Source: Brooklawnia sp049651565
GTDB lineage: Bacteria > Actinomycetota > Actinomycetes > Propionibacteriales > Propionibacteriaceae
Direction: 5' to 3'
Length of the DNA: 12,001 nt
Assembly (NCBI RefSeq): GCF_049651565.1
Contig: NZ_JBASCI010000286.1
Span: forward strand, 1 to 12,001
The translations under genes and the position numbers were made by a program. Below the pieces are notes generated by a model, which made no database searches, was not told the DNA's origin, and was given only the letters and a program-made list of their open reading frames with translations. How positions within the stretch are numbered: position 1 is the first letter of the stretch; every line of letters starts with the position of its first letter. Positions 1 through 6,541 of the stretch are shown piece by piece.

Positions 1-2
1 GG

Positions 3-335
3 AACCTGGGGCCGCTGTCCAGATTCACCCACCGCGCCAAGACCTTCGGCGGCTGGCAACTCCAGCAGCCCGAGCCCGGGGTGTTCCACTGGACCTCACC
101 GGCCGGCTACCAATACCTCGTCACCGCAGACGGCACCACCCGCATCCATATGCCCGAAGCCGAAGCAGAGACCGAAGGAGTGTCCAACTCGGCCGAGGCC
201 AACGCCGAACCAGCAGAAGTCGGTGCCGAAACGGAAACCGATCCGCCAGCCCAAGCCGAGCAGCCAACTGAAAGTGAGCCGCCGACCCAGGCCGAGCTAC
301 CAGACCAACCCGAACCACTGGACGAAGCCAGCTGA
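3..335 (+). CDS. HNH endonuclease / DUF222-type protein, 3' end only
   Basis: Reading frame open from the window edge, ending with TGA at 333-335; the start lies outside. The first ~45 residues match the C-terminal end of the abundant actinobacterial DUF222/13E12-type HNH proteins: a THRAKTFGGW stretch (usual form HHRLKTHGGW, containing the last zinc/catalytic-site His of HNH), then QPEPGVFHWTSPAGYQYLV and a GTTRI end. Family role (known): putative nicking or homing-type nuclease, often multicopy and associated with repeats; the biological role is poorly defined. The remaining ~60 residues are a low-complexity acidic tail rich in Glu, Ala, Pro and Thr, longer than the short tails usual for the family. 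The DUF222 domain and first HNH residues cannot be seen. Family call is firm; activity cannot be judged. Confidence 0.8.
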   Translation, partial: NLGPLSRFTHRAKTFGGWQLQQPEPGVFHWTSPAGYQYLVTADGTTRIHMPEAEAETEGVSNSAEANAEPAEVGAETETDPPAQAEQPTESEPPTQAELPDQPEPLDEAS

Positions 336-723
336 GTCCGCAGTGAGCCCGCCGACACGGTGACCTGGCTGCCCGGCGGCCCGACGAACGCGAACGACCG
401 GAGGTGGGGCCACCCTGCGCTACCCGTTCTGCGCCGCCAGGAGGGCTGCGCAGGAGTTCGGCATGCCCACTGGAGCCTGGCGCGGAACTCACCCGCCGAT
501 GCGGCGTGGAGGCGACCGGCAGGGGGATGGTTGCGCCCGTGTTCAAGGAATCGACGACCTTGCCGAGAACTGGGAGTACACCCCAGTCGAGGGCAGCTTC
601 AACGACACGATCGAGGTCTTGCAGTGGCGAGGCGTGCTCACCGCCGAACAGGTCGACGAACTTGCCGGATTCGCCCGGCGCACCCAAGAGGAGGGCAGAG
701 GGTAGCCAGGACGAGAGACGGGG
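336..723. other. Gene-poor stretch between HNH gene and tRNA
   Basis: No well-supported complete gene is seen here. The only protein-like signal is the C-terminal half of a small frame at 463-705 (listed separately). Base composition stays high-GC and no repeat, terminator or tRNA other than the one starting at 724 was recognised. It looks like decayed accessory DNA of the kind often found beside tRNA genes. Confidence 0.4.
463..705 (+). CDS. Doubtful small hypothetical ORF (possible gene fragment)
   Basis: Eighty codons ending in TAG. The first ~30 residues are Arg/Gly-rich and look non-coding, but the last ~50 look like real protein: an acidic, amphipathic segment containing NWEYTPVEGSFNDTIEVL, then QWRGVLTAEQVDELAGFARR. 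The codon third positions of this half are C/G-rich as in the neighbours. I do not recognise the family. No Shine-Dalgarno precedes the ATG at 463 or the in-frame ATG at 499, and a nearby frame (GTG at about 540) reads into the same region one base off, so a frameshifted remnant is as likely as an intact gene. It may be the tail of a decayed gene beside the tRNA. Confidence 0.3.
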   Translation: MPTGAWRGTHPPMRRGGDRQGDGCARVQGIDDLAENWEYTPVEGSFNDTIEVLQWRGVLTAEQVDELAGFARRTQEEGRG

Positions 724-802
724 TTCCCCGGGCAGGAGTCGAACCTGCGTCGCTAATCCTGATTCAAAGTCAGGCGGGCCCTGCCGACAGACCAACCGGG
801 GA
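724..802 (-). tRNA. tRNA-Gln (anticodon UUG), atypical D arm and variable loop
   Basis: On the minus strand the 7-bp acceptor stem is perfect (TCCCCGG with CCGGGGA, discriminator A, CCA not encoded). The T arm is perfect (GCAGG-TTCGACT-CCTGC) and the anticodon arm is perfect (CCTGA-CTTTGAA-TCAGG), giving anticodon TTG, read as Gln. The D arm can pair GGTC with GGCC around a loop containing the GG pair, but the usual A14 is missing, two extra bases lie before the anticodon stem, and the variable loop is 9 nt instead of about 5. Total length is 79 nt against about 72-75 for tRNA-Gln. It is divergent from the TetR gene; from memory, M. tuberculosis has a tRNA-Gln next to Rv1019 in the same way. 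It could be a working but unusual tRNA or a drifting copy. Confidence 0.75.
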
Positions 803-829
803 TCACACCAACACTGATTGTGCGGCCCC

Positions 830-835
830 ACTCTA
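830..835 (-). promoter_or_regulatory. Possible -10 box for the tRNA
   Basis: On the minus strand TAGAGT matches TANNNT and lies 27 nt before the tRNA 5' end, a workable distance for a short leader removed by RNase P. No convincing -35 was seen, so this is weak. Confidence 0.25.
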
Positions 836-896
836 CGTGCTCGGGCCGGCCGGGCGCACCTCGGGGCCGTCGGCCACGTTGTGGGAGACTGAACCC

Positions 897-1607
897 ATGA
901 CCCCGTCCGAGCCGCAGCGTGCGCGACGCGGGCGAAAGCGGATGACCAGCACCGAACGACGCGAACAGCTGATCACCATCGCCCGCGGGCTGTTCGCCGA
1001 ACGCGGGCTGGACGGCACCTCGGTTGAGGAGATAGCCGCGCACGCCGGGGTCAGCAAACCGGTGGTCTACGAGCACTTCGGCGGCAAGGAAGGCCTCTAC
1101 GCGGTCGTGGTCGACCGCGAGGTGCGCGCCCTGGAGTCAGCCATCCAGACCGCGCTGGCCACCCCAAACGCTAACTACCGCGAGATCATCGAGCGTGGCA
1201 CCCTCGCCCTGCTCGACTACATCGACGGCTGCCCGGACGGCTTCCGGATCATCTCCCGCGACTCAGCGATCCCCAGCCACAACGCCACCTTCGCGTCCAT
1301 CCTGTCCGACATCACCGAGCGGGTGGAGGACATCCTCGAACTGCCGCTGACCCGTCGTGGCTACAACCCGGGGCTGGGTCACGTCTTCGCCCAAGGATTG
1401 GTCGGGTTGGTGGCCGCCGCCGGGCAATCCTGGCTGGATGAGCGGCAGGTGCCGAAGGAGGAGCTGGCCGCCCAACTGGTCAACCTGGCCTGGAACGGGC
1501 TGTCGAACCTGCAGAAGGAACCGCGGCTGGTCAGCGTTGAGAAGGACGCCCGGGCCGCCAAGGTGGCAGCGTCCCGGCAGTCGGACGTCATCGGCTCGGC
1601 GGATTGA
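897..1607 (+). CDS. TetR/AcrR-family transcriptional regulator (Rv1019-like)
   Basis: A 236-residue predicted DNA-binding repressor. The N-terminal tetR helix-turn-helix spans about residues 20-68: RREQLITIARGLF, then the recognition region TSVEEIAAHAGVSKPVVYEHF and GGKEGLY, all close to family consensus. The rest is the helical ligand/dimer domain, whose ligand cannot be read from sequence. The ATG at 897 is chosen because GGGAG at 883-887 lies 9 nt upstream and the Arg-rich lead-in (RARRGRKR) is typical of these proteins; an ATG at 942 would also keep the whole HTH. The frame is open much further upstream, but that extension runs across the antisense of the tRNA and is not coding. The tRNA-Gln neighbour and sequence style resemble Rv1019 of M. 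tuberculosis. It ends 17 bp from the convergent CPBP gene, with no terminator seen. Confidence 0.9.
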   Translation: MTPSEPQRARRGRKRMTSTERREQLITIARGLFAERGLDGTSVEEIAAHAGVSKPVVYEHFGGKEGLYAVVVDREVRALESAIQTALATPNANYREIIERGTLALLDYIDGCPDGFRIISRDSAIPSHNATFASILSDITERVEDILELPLTRRGYNPGLGHVFAQGLVGLVAAAGQSWLDERQVPKEELAAQLVNLAWNGLSNLQKEPRLVSVEKDARAAKVAASRQSDVIGSAD

Positions 1608-1624
1608 GGAACTGTGGCTCTCGA

Positions 1625-2434
1625 TCAATGGGCTGTTGACGAGGAGCTGCCATGCCGATGCTGGTGGCGATGCAGCAGCCAGATGCCGTAGGCAGCAGCA
1701 AGAGCTCCCATCAGCAGTTCGATCACCACGATGGTCACGTCCGGACGGGAGTTCGGCAGGTAGGTGAGGTAGAACACGACCTGGCTGGCCGCGCTGATCA
1801 GCACCAACGGCCAGATCGTGCCCGTCACGACGACCAGCGCCGCGAAGGCGATGCCCATCCCTACCGAGTTCGCGGCCTGGGAGACGACGTGGACGGGGTC
1901 GATGTCCAGGGCCATGACGCGGAGGTAGGCCACGCCGAACAGCACCGATGAGACGAGGACTGCCCGTCTGGCGCCATCCGGTAGCAGCGTTTGCAGCACC
2001 ACCCCACGGAAGGTGGCTTCATCGCCGAACCCGCCAGCCAGCACGGTGATCGCGACCAGGAAGATGTACGCCGGGTCGTGGCGGACAGTCCCCGGTGCCA
2101 TCAGCGTCAGCAGTGGCAGCAGGTTGTAGAGCAGGATCACCGGCAGGAACCGAACCAGGCTTCGCCGGGTTGAACGCCTGGTGAAACCGGCGGCGCCCCA
2201 CCACCTCAGCACGGTCAGCACGACCACGGGCAGCAGGACGGTCCACCCGATCACCGCGAACGGCACGGCGTCCATCGTCGGCGTGAAGCTCGCCCCCTGC
2301 GGAGCGGCAAGGAGCAGGGCCAGCGCGGGAACGGTGTAGGCGAGGATGACGAGAACCGCGAACCACTCCGAACTCCGGGCGGCGAAACCACGCACCGCAC
2401 GAGTCATCGGCGCCAGGTTGCCGGGGGAGTTCAT
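1625..2434 (-). CDS. CPBP (CAAX/Abi)-family membrane protein with degenerate active site
   Basis: A 269-residue protein with about seven or eight hydrophobic segments, shaped like CPBP intramembrane metalloproteases (related to Rce1, used in prenyl-protein processing or bacteriocin self-immunity). The three metal/catalytic motifs are in the right order but altered. Motif 1 is DEATFRG at 138-144, where the family has EExxxR, so the first Glu is Asp. Motif 2 is FGVAY at 166-170, where the family has FxxxH, so His is Tyr. Motif 3 is SAASQ at 214-218, where HxxxN/D is usual, so His is Ser. Both zinc-binding His being lost argues for a non-proteolytic protein. It starts 11 nt after the MarR stop, so co-transcription with that regulator is likely. 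The C-terminus is His/Ser-rich (HRHQHRHGSSSS). A downstream ATG at 2407 is an alternative start. Confidence 0.8.
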   Translation of the reverse strand: MNSPGNLAPMTRAVRGFAARSSEWFAVLVILAYTVPALALLLAAPQGASFTPTMDAVPFAVIGWTVLLPVVVLTVLRWWGAAGFTRRSTRRSLVRFLPVILLYNLLPLLTLMAPGTVRHDPAYIFLVAITVLAGGFGDEATFRGVVLQTLLPDGARRAVLVSSVLFGVAYLRVMALDIDPVHVVSQAANSVGMGIAFAALVVVTGTIWPLVLISAASQVVFYLTYLPNSRPDVTIVVIELLMGALAAAYGIWLLHRHQHRHGSSSSTAH

Positions 2435-2445
2435 TCGAGGCCCCG

Positions 2446-2964
2446 CTACTCCTGGGCCAGCAGCAACCGGCGCAGCATCGCCGCCAACCTCTCTCGTTCT
2501 GGGGGTGGCAGAGCCGCCACCAGCCCGGCCTCCGACCGCACCAGGTCGGCCACGGCGGCGTCAACGCGGGCGCGTCCCTCGCTGGTCAACTCGACCAGGG
2601 CACCGCGGCCATCAGCCGGGTTGGCCAACCGGTTCACCAAGCCTCGTCCGGCCAGCCGGACCACCCGGTTGGTCATGGTGCCTGAGGTCACATGGGTCTG
2701 GGCGACCAGTTGCCCCGGCGTCATCCGGTACGGTTCGCCGGCGCGGCGCAAGGCGGCCAGCACGTCGAACTCCCAGACCTGAAGCTCCTGCGCCGAGTAG
2801 GCCCGGGCACGGGCCGCGTCCAGCAGTTGCGCCAGCCGGCTGATCCGCGACCAGACCTGCATCGGCTCGGTGTCCAGGTCGGGACGCTCCCTGGTCCACG
2901 CGGCCACCAGTCGGTCGACCTCGTCCAGGCGCGCCGAGGCCGGCCTGCGATCAACCGGCGACAT
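2446..2964 (-). CDS. MarR-family transcriptional regulator
   Basis: A 172-residue winged-helix regulator. An N-terminal dimer helix (residues 12-60) precedes the wHTH: EFDVLAALRRAG, YRMTPGQLVAQTHVTSGTMTNRV as the recognition helix region (80-101) and the wing RLANPADGRGALVELTSEGR (112-131). The DxR wing motif (DGRG) and the LTSEGR ending are typical of MarR. The gene lies 9 nt after ispE and 11 nt before the CPBP-like gene, so it is probably read from the housekeeping operon. It may control that neighbour or act elsewhere; the ligand is unknown. No good Shine-Dalgarno precedes the ATG, consistent with coupling to ispE. Confidence 0.9.
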   Translation of the reverse strand: MSPVDRRPASARLDEVDRLVAAWTRERPDLDTEPMQVWSRISRLAQLLDAARARAYSAQELQVWEFDVLAALRRAGEPYRMTPGQLVAQTHVTSGTMTNRVVRLAGRGLVNRLANPADGRGALVELTSEGRARVDAAVADLVRSEAGLVAALPPPERERLAAMLRRLLLAQE

Positions 2965-2973
2965 GCTGCCCGA

Positions 2974-3876
2974 TCACAGCACTTCGGGTCCGAGCACCGG
3001 TCCGTAAGCCCGCCGGGTGCCACGTACGTTTGCAAGGCCGGCCAGTTCGACGGCGATTCGGTCGGCTGCCTCGGCGTCGGCGCCCAGGAATGCGCAGGTC
3101 GGCCCCGACCCGCAGACGATGCCACCCAAAGCCCCGGCAGCCAGACCCGCCGCCAGCGTGGCAGCTAGTTCGGGGTACAGCACCATGGCCGGTGCCTGCA
3201 GGTTGTTGTGCATCTCCCCCGCCACCTGGGCAGCGTCCCCGCTGGTCAGCGCATCTACCGCCGACGGGCTGAGGTCGGCGCTGGGTACCATCTCGCCGCG
3301 TTCCACCATCTGGTCGAACTGCTGGTAGACCTCCCGGGTGGACAGGCCGCGCGGCGCCAGCGCGAACACCCACTCCAGTCGTCCCTCGGCGGGCAGCGCC
3401 CGCAGCCGCTCGCCGCGCCCGGTGCCCAGCGCGTTGCCGCCCAGCAGCAGGAACGGGACATCACTGCCAAGCTCGGCGGCGATCACCGACAGTTCCGAGC
3501 GGGTGGCACCCAACTGCCATTCCTGGTTGCAGGCCAGCAGGACGGCGGCCGCGTCGGCCGAACCGCCGGCCATCCCGCCGGCCATCGGTACCTGCTTGGT
3601 CACCCACAGGTCGACACCGAGGTCGGGCCGGTCGAAGCGTTCCCGCAGCAGCAGCGCGGCACGGACGGCCAGGTTGTCTGCGTCGGTGGCGAGTTCCTCG
3701 CTGCCCTCACCGGTCATCTGCACCGTGATCTCGGCGTCGTCACGCTCGGACGCGGTGATCTCCTCGTACAGCGACACGGCCTGGTACAGGCTGGACAGTT
3801 CGTGGTAGCCGTCGGCGCGACGCGACCCCACGCAGAGCGCGAGGTTGACCTTGCCGGGCACGCGAGCGATGGTCAC
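2974..3876 (-). CDS. ispE: 4-diphosphocytidyl-2-C-methyl-D-erythritol kinase
   Basis: A 300-residue GHMP kinase that phosphorylates CDP-ME on the 2-hydroxyl, the fourth step of the cytosolic MEP pathway to IPP and DMAPP. The N-terminal PGKVNLALCVGSRRADGYHEL (Lys9, Asn11 substrate/catalytic region) is characteristic. The ATP-binding glycine-rich loop is PMAGGMAGGSADAAA at about 98-111, the GSDVPF motif follows at 138-143, and the C-terminal GHMP motif appears as CGSGPTCAFL. Length is normal for actinobacterial IspE. The start is GTG at 3874-3876, 9 nt after the rsmA stop, the usual actinobacterial ksgA-ispE order. The product supplies C5 units for the carotenoid genes further on, as well as for polyprenyl phosphates and menaquinone. 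Nothing is missing. Confidence 0.96.
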   Translation of the reverse strand: MTIARVPGKVNLALCVGSRRADGYHELSSLYQAVSLYEEITASERDDAEITVQMTGEGSEELATDADNLAVRAALLLRERFDRPDLGVDLWVTKQVPMAGGMAGGSADAAAVLLACNQEWQLGATRSELSVIAAELGSDVPFLLLGGNALGTGRGERLRALPAEGRLEWVFALAPRGLSTREVYQQFDQMVERGEMVPSADLSPSAVDALTSGDAAQVAGEMHNNLQAPAMVLYPELAATLAAGLAAGALGGIVCGSGPTCAFLGADAEAADRIAVELAGLANVRGTRRAYGPVLGPEVL

Positions 3877-3885
3877 CGGACCAAC

Positions 3886-4728
3886 CTACCTCAGCTGTTC
3901 AGCCAGCCGGGCAAACTGCTCGATCGAGAGCAGCTCGCCGCGGGCGGTCGGGTCCAGGCCCGCCGCCACGATCGCCTCGGACGCCGCGGCCGACGATCCG
4001 AACAGCCCCGACAACGCCGAACGCAGCATCTTGCGGCGTTGGGCGAACGCGGCATCGACCACGCGGAACACCTGTTGCCGGGACGCGGTGGTCTGCGGCG
4101 GGTCGCGCCGGACCAACCGCACCAGGCCCGATTCGACGTTCGGCACCGGCCAGAACACCGTCGGCGGCACGGTGCCGACCCGCTCGGCACCGGCGTACCA
4201 GGCCAGCTTCGCGCTGGGCACCCCGTAGACCCTGGAACCCGGTGGGGCCACCAGCCGGTCGGCGACCTCGAGCTGCACCATCACCAGCCCGGTCCGCCAG
4301 CCGACGAAGGTCTCCAGCAGGTGTAGCAGCACCGGGACCGACACGTTGTAGGGCAGGTTGGCCACCACCATGGTCGGTTGGGGTCCGGGCAGCGCCGAGA
4401 CATCCAGGGCGTCGTCGTTGACCACCAGCAGCCGGTCGGCGGCCGCGGGCTGGTGTTCGGCGACGGTGGCCGACAACTGGGCGGCCAACGCGTCCTCGAT
4501 CTCGATCGCGGTCACCCGGGCGCCGGTCTCCAGCAACCCGAGGGTCAGCGAACCCAACCCGGGTCCGACCTCGAGCACCACGTCCTGCGGCGTCACCCTG
4601 GCCTTCGCCACGATCCGGCGGACGGTGTTGGCGTCCACCACGAAGTTCTGGCCCCGCTGCTTGGTGGGACGCAACCCGATCTGCGCGGCGATCCGCCGAA
4701 CGGTGCGCGGGTCGAGCAGCTCAGCCAT
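3886..4728 (-). CDS. rsmA: 16S rRNA adenine dimethyltransferase RsmA (KsgA)
   Basis: A 280-residue SAM-dependent enzyme that dimethylates the two adjacent adenines (E. coli A1518/A1519) in the 3'-end hairpin of 16S rRNA late in 30S assembly. The N-terminal KQRGQNFVVD (24-32) is the family opening. The SAM loop is LEVGPGLGSLT (52-62), with the acidic AIEIED (75-79) and VNDDALD. The catalytic N6-adenine motif is NLPYN at 124-128. The C-terminal helical domain contains FAQRRKMLRSAL, also conserved. The ATG at 4726-4728 overlaps the tatD stop by 8 nt, and no Shine-Dalgarno is seen, so translation is probably coupled. Unlike many actinobacteria, no rpf (resuscitation-promoting factor) gene separates tatD from rsmA. 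Confidence 0.97.
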   Translation of the reverse strand: MAELLDPRTVRRIAAQIGLRPTKQRGQNFVVDANTVRRIVAKARVTPQDVVLEVGPGLGSLTLGLLETGARVTAIEIEDALAAQLSATVAEHQPAAADRLLVVNDDALDVSALPGPQPTMVVANLPYNVSVPVLLHLLETFVGWRTGLVMVQLEVADRLVAPPGSRVYGVPSAKLAWYAGAERVGTVPPTVFWPVPNVESGLVRLVRRDPPQTTASRQQVFRVVDAAFAQRRKMLRSALSGLFGSSAAASEAIVAAGLDPTARGELLSIEQFARLAEQLR

Positions 4729-5614
4729 CGACGTGGTCGGGGTTGGCCGGCGCCACGCCCCACGGGCCGCCGAACGCGTCCTCGGCGTTGCGGGCCAGCC
4801 GCCCGCAGGTGTCCGCCAGTTCGGTGCCCTTGTGCTCGGCGATGAACCGGACGGTGTGGGCGATCAGGTAGGGCGCGTTCGCCTTGCCGCGGTGCGGCAG
4901 CGGGGTCAGGTACGGGGCGTCGGTCTCGACCAGGATGCGGTCGAGGGGGGCCAGTTCGAGGGCTTCCCTCAACTCCCGATTGGCCTTGTAGGTGACGTTT
5001 CCGGCGAAGCTCAACCAGGTTCCGTCATGGCCGAGGCAGCGGCGGGCGAATTCGGCGTCCCCGCTGAAGCAGTGGAAGATCACCCGGCTGGGCCAGCCCT
5101 CGGAGTCGAGCACGGCCAGGATGTCGTCGTGGGCGTCCCGGTCGTGGATCACCAGGGTGCGGTCGTGTCGCCTGGCGGTCTCGATGTGGCGGCGGAACAT
5201 CCACTGCTGCCTGGCGACGCCCTCTTCGCTGCGGGTGCGGTAGTAGTCGAGCCCGGTCTCGCCGACCGCGCGGATGTGCGGGCCCGACCCGGCAATGGCG
5301 TCGATGGTGCGCCAGGCCGGCTCCAACTGTGCCTCGGCCATCCGGGCGGAGTCGTTGGGGTGGATCGACACCGCGGCGATGATGTTCGGGTTGGCGGCCG
5401 CCAGTTGGGCCGACCACTGGGCGCTGTCCAGGTCACAGCCGATCTGGACGATCCGGTCGACCCCGACTTCGGCGGCCAGCGCGACGCTGTCGCGGACCCG
5501 CAATCCGGAGTGGCGCTGGGTGGAGTCCATGTGGGTGTGTGAGTCCACCGTCGCCACCGGCAACGGCTCCGGCAACGGGGGCAACCCGAGCCGTTCGATC
5601 ACTGCGTCTGTCAC
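4721..5614 (-). CDS. tatD: TatD-family metal-dependent DNase
   Basis: A 297-residue TIM-barrel hydrolase; TatD enzymes are metal-dependent 3'-5' exonucleases acting on DNA/RNA and implicated in repair and quality control. The metal ligands are all present: HTHMD at 26-30 (HxH), ETGLDYY with Glu119, IHDRDAHDD with His157, FHCFSG with His181, and ETDAPYL with Asp232. The PHRGKANAPYLI tail motif is also typical. The start is GTG at 5612-5614, overlapping the rsmI stop by 4 nt (GTGA); it has the best ribosome binding site in the window, AGGAGG, only 4 nt upstream. The N-terminus is about 20 residues longer than the minimal family form. It sits between rsmI and rsmA in a housekeeping operon. Confidence 0.96.
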   Translation of the reverse strand: MTDAVIERLGLPPLPEPLPVATVDSHTHMDSTQRHSGLRVRDSVALAAEVGVDRIVQIGCDLDSAQWSAQLAAANPNIIAAVSIHPNDSARMAEAQLEPAWRTIDAIAGSGPHIRAVGETGLDYYRTRSEEGVARQQWMFRRHIETARRHDRTLVIHDRDAHDDILAVLDSEGWPSRVIFHCFSGDAEFARRCLGHDGTWLSFAGNVTYKANRELREALELAPLDRILVETDAPYLTPLPHRGKANAPYLIAHTVRFIAEHKGTELADTCGRLARNAEDAFGGPWGVAPANPDHVDG

Positions 5615-6504
5615 CTGTCCTCCTGATCGGCCGCCCGGCCGGCCGCGTGGGCGGTGCGGGCGGCGAGCGCGCGTTCGTACAGTTCCTTGCGGCGCAGCCC
5701 GGTCGCGCGCGCGATGTCGGCCACCGCCTCCGACAGCCTGGTACCCGAGGCGACGAGGGTGCGAACCTGGTCGAGCGCTGTCTGCCAGTCGTCGGCAACC
5801 CGTGGGGCGCCCTGGATGACCACGGTGATCTCCCCGCGCGGCGGCTCGGTGGCCCAGTCGGCCAGTTCGGCCAGCGGTCCGCGCACCACCTGCTCGTACG
5901 GTTTGGTCAGCTCCCGGCAGACCACCGCGGGACGATCCGGGCCGAGCGCGTCCGCGGCGTCGAGGAGGAACTCGGCCAGTCGGTGCGGCGCCTCGAAGAA
6001 GACCATGGTGCGTTCCTCGCCGGCCAGCGCCTCGAACCGGCGACGCCGCTCCCCTGGCTTGCGGGGCAGGAATCCCTCGAAGCAGAACCGGTCGACCGGC
6101 AGCCCGCTGACGGCGAGCGCGGTCAGCACCGCGGACGGCCCGGGCACCGCGGTCACCCGAACGCCGGCCTCGATGGCCGCCAGCACCAGCCGGTAGCCGG
6201 GGTCGCTGACCGAGGGCATACCGGCATCGGTGACCAGCACCACCACCTTGCCGGCCAGCATGTCCTCGACCAGGCCGGGGGTTCGGGACGCCTCATTGCC
6301 CTCGAAGTAGCTGACCACCCGGGCCTCGGTCGCCAGGCCCAGCCGGTGCAGCAGCAACTGCAGTTGGCGGGTGTCCTCGGCGGCGATCACGTCGGCGGAG
6401 AGGAGGGCCTGGCCGAGCGCCGAGGAGGCGTCCGCGGCGTCCCCGATCGGGGTGCCCGCCAGCACCAGGCGCCCCTCGCCGGGGTTGAAGGCGGCTCGAC
6501 TCAC
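5611..6504 (-). CDS. rsmI: 16S rRNA 2'-O-ribose C1402 methyltransferase RsmI
   Basis: A 297-residue tetrapyrrole-methylase-fold enzyme that uses SAM to 2'-O-methylate C1402 in the decoding centre of 16S rRNA. Family motifs run in order: GRLVLAGTPIGD (11-22), AAEDTR (41-46), the SAM-binding TDAGMPSVSDPG (92-103), VPGPSA (120-125), FEGFLPRK, FFEAPHRL, CRELTKPYEQVVRG and the RGEITVVI strand. The C-terminal ~50 residues form the small accessory domain with RKELYERAL. The start is GTG at 6502-6504; a -10-like TAGCCT ends 6 nt before it, suggesting a leaderless mRNA, and there is no Shine-Dalgarno. It is the first gene of the rsmI-tatD-rsmA-ispE run and diverges from the O-mannosyltransferase. Confidence 0.96.
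   Translation of the reverse strand: MSRAAFNPGEGRLVLAGTPIGDAADASSALGQALLSADVIAAEDTRQLQLLLHRLGLATEARVVSYFEGNEASRTPGLVEDMLAGKVVVLVTDAGMPSVSDPGYRLVLAAIEAGVRVTAVPGPSAVLTALAVSGLPVDRFCFEGFLPRKPGERRRRFEALAGEERTMVFFEAPHRLAEFLLDAADALGPDRPAVVCRELTKPYEQVVRGPLAELADWATEPPRGEITVVIQGAPRVADDWQTALDQVRTLVASGTRLSEAVADIARATGLRRKELYERALAARTAHAAGRAADQEDR
5619..5624 (-). promoter_or_regulatory. Strong Shine-Dalgarno of tatD
   Basis: On the minus strand AGGAGG ends 4 nt before the tatD GTG. It lies inside the last codons of rsmI and fixes the tatD start at the 4-nt overlap rather than at any downstream codon. Confidence 0.75.
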
Positions 6505-6510
6505 AAGGCG

Positions 6511-6516
6511 AGGCTA
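6511..6516 (-). promoter_or_regulatory. -10 box of rsmI (leaderless)
   Basis: On the minus strand TAGCCT fits TANNNT and is followed by exactly 6 nt and then the rsmI GTG. This spacing puts the transcription start at or next to the start codon, as in actinobacterial leaderless genes. No good -35 is seen. Confidence 0.5.
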
Positions 6517-6529
6517 CCCGCCCACCACT

Positions 6530-6535
6530 TAGGAT
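6530..6535 (+). promoter_or_regulatory. -10 box of the O-mannosyltransferase gene (leaderless)
   Basis: TAGGAT fits TANNNT and is followed by 6 nt and then the GTG at 6542, the leaderless spacing. The two opposing -10 boxes in this 37-bp spacer are only 13 bp apart, so the two polymerases should compete. Confidence 0.55.
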
Positions 6536-6541
6536 GGCCCG

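Noticed and set aside
844..851. GGCCGGCC palindrome upstream of the TetR gene as its operator
   Set aside because: Too short and too likely by chance in DNA this GC-rich to call an operator.
360..896. N-terminal extension of the TetR gene
   Set aside because: The frame is open, but it runs antisense through the tRNA and has no family similarity; the ATG at 897 has a ribosome binding site.
3208..4326. 372-codon plus-strand frame opposite ispE and rsmA
   Set aside because: No motifs; His/Arg/Gln-rich shadow of two certain genes.
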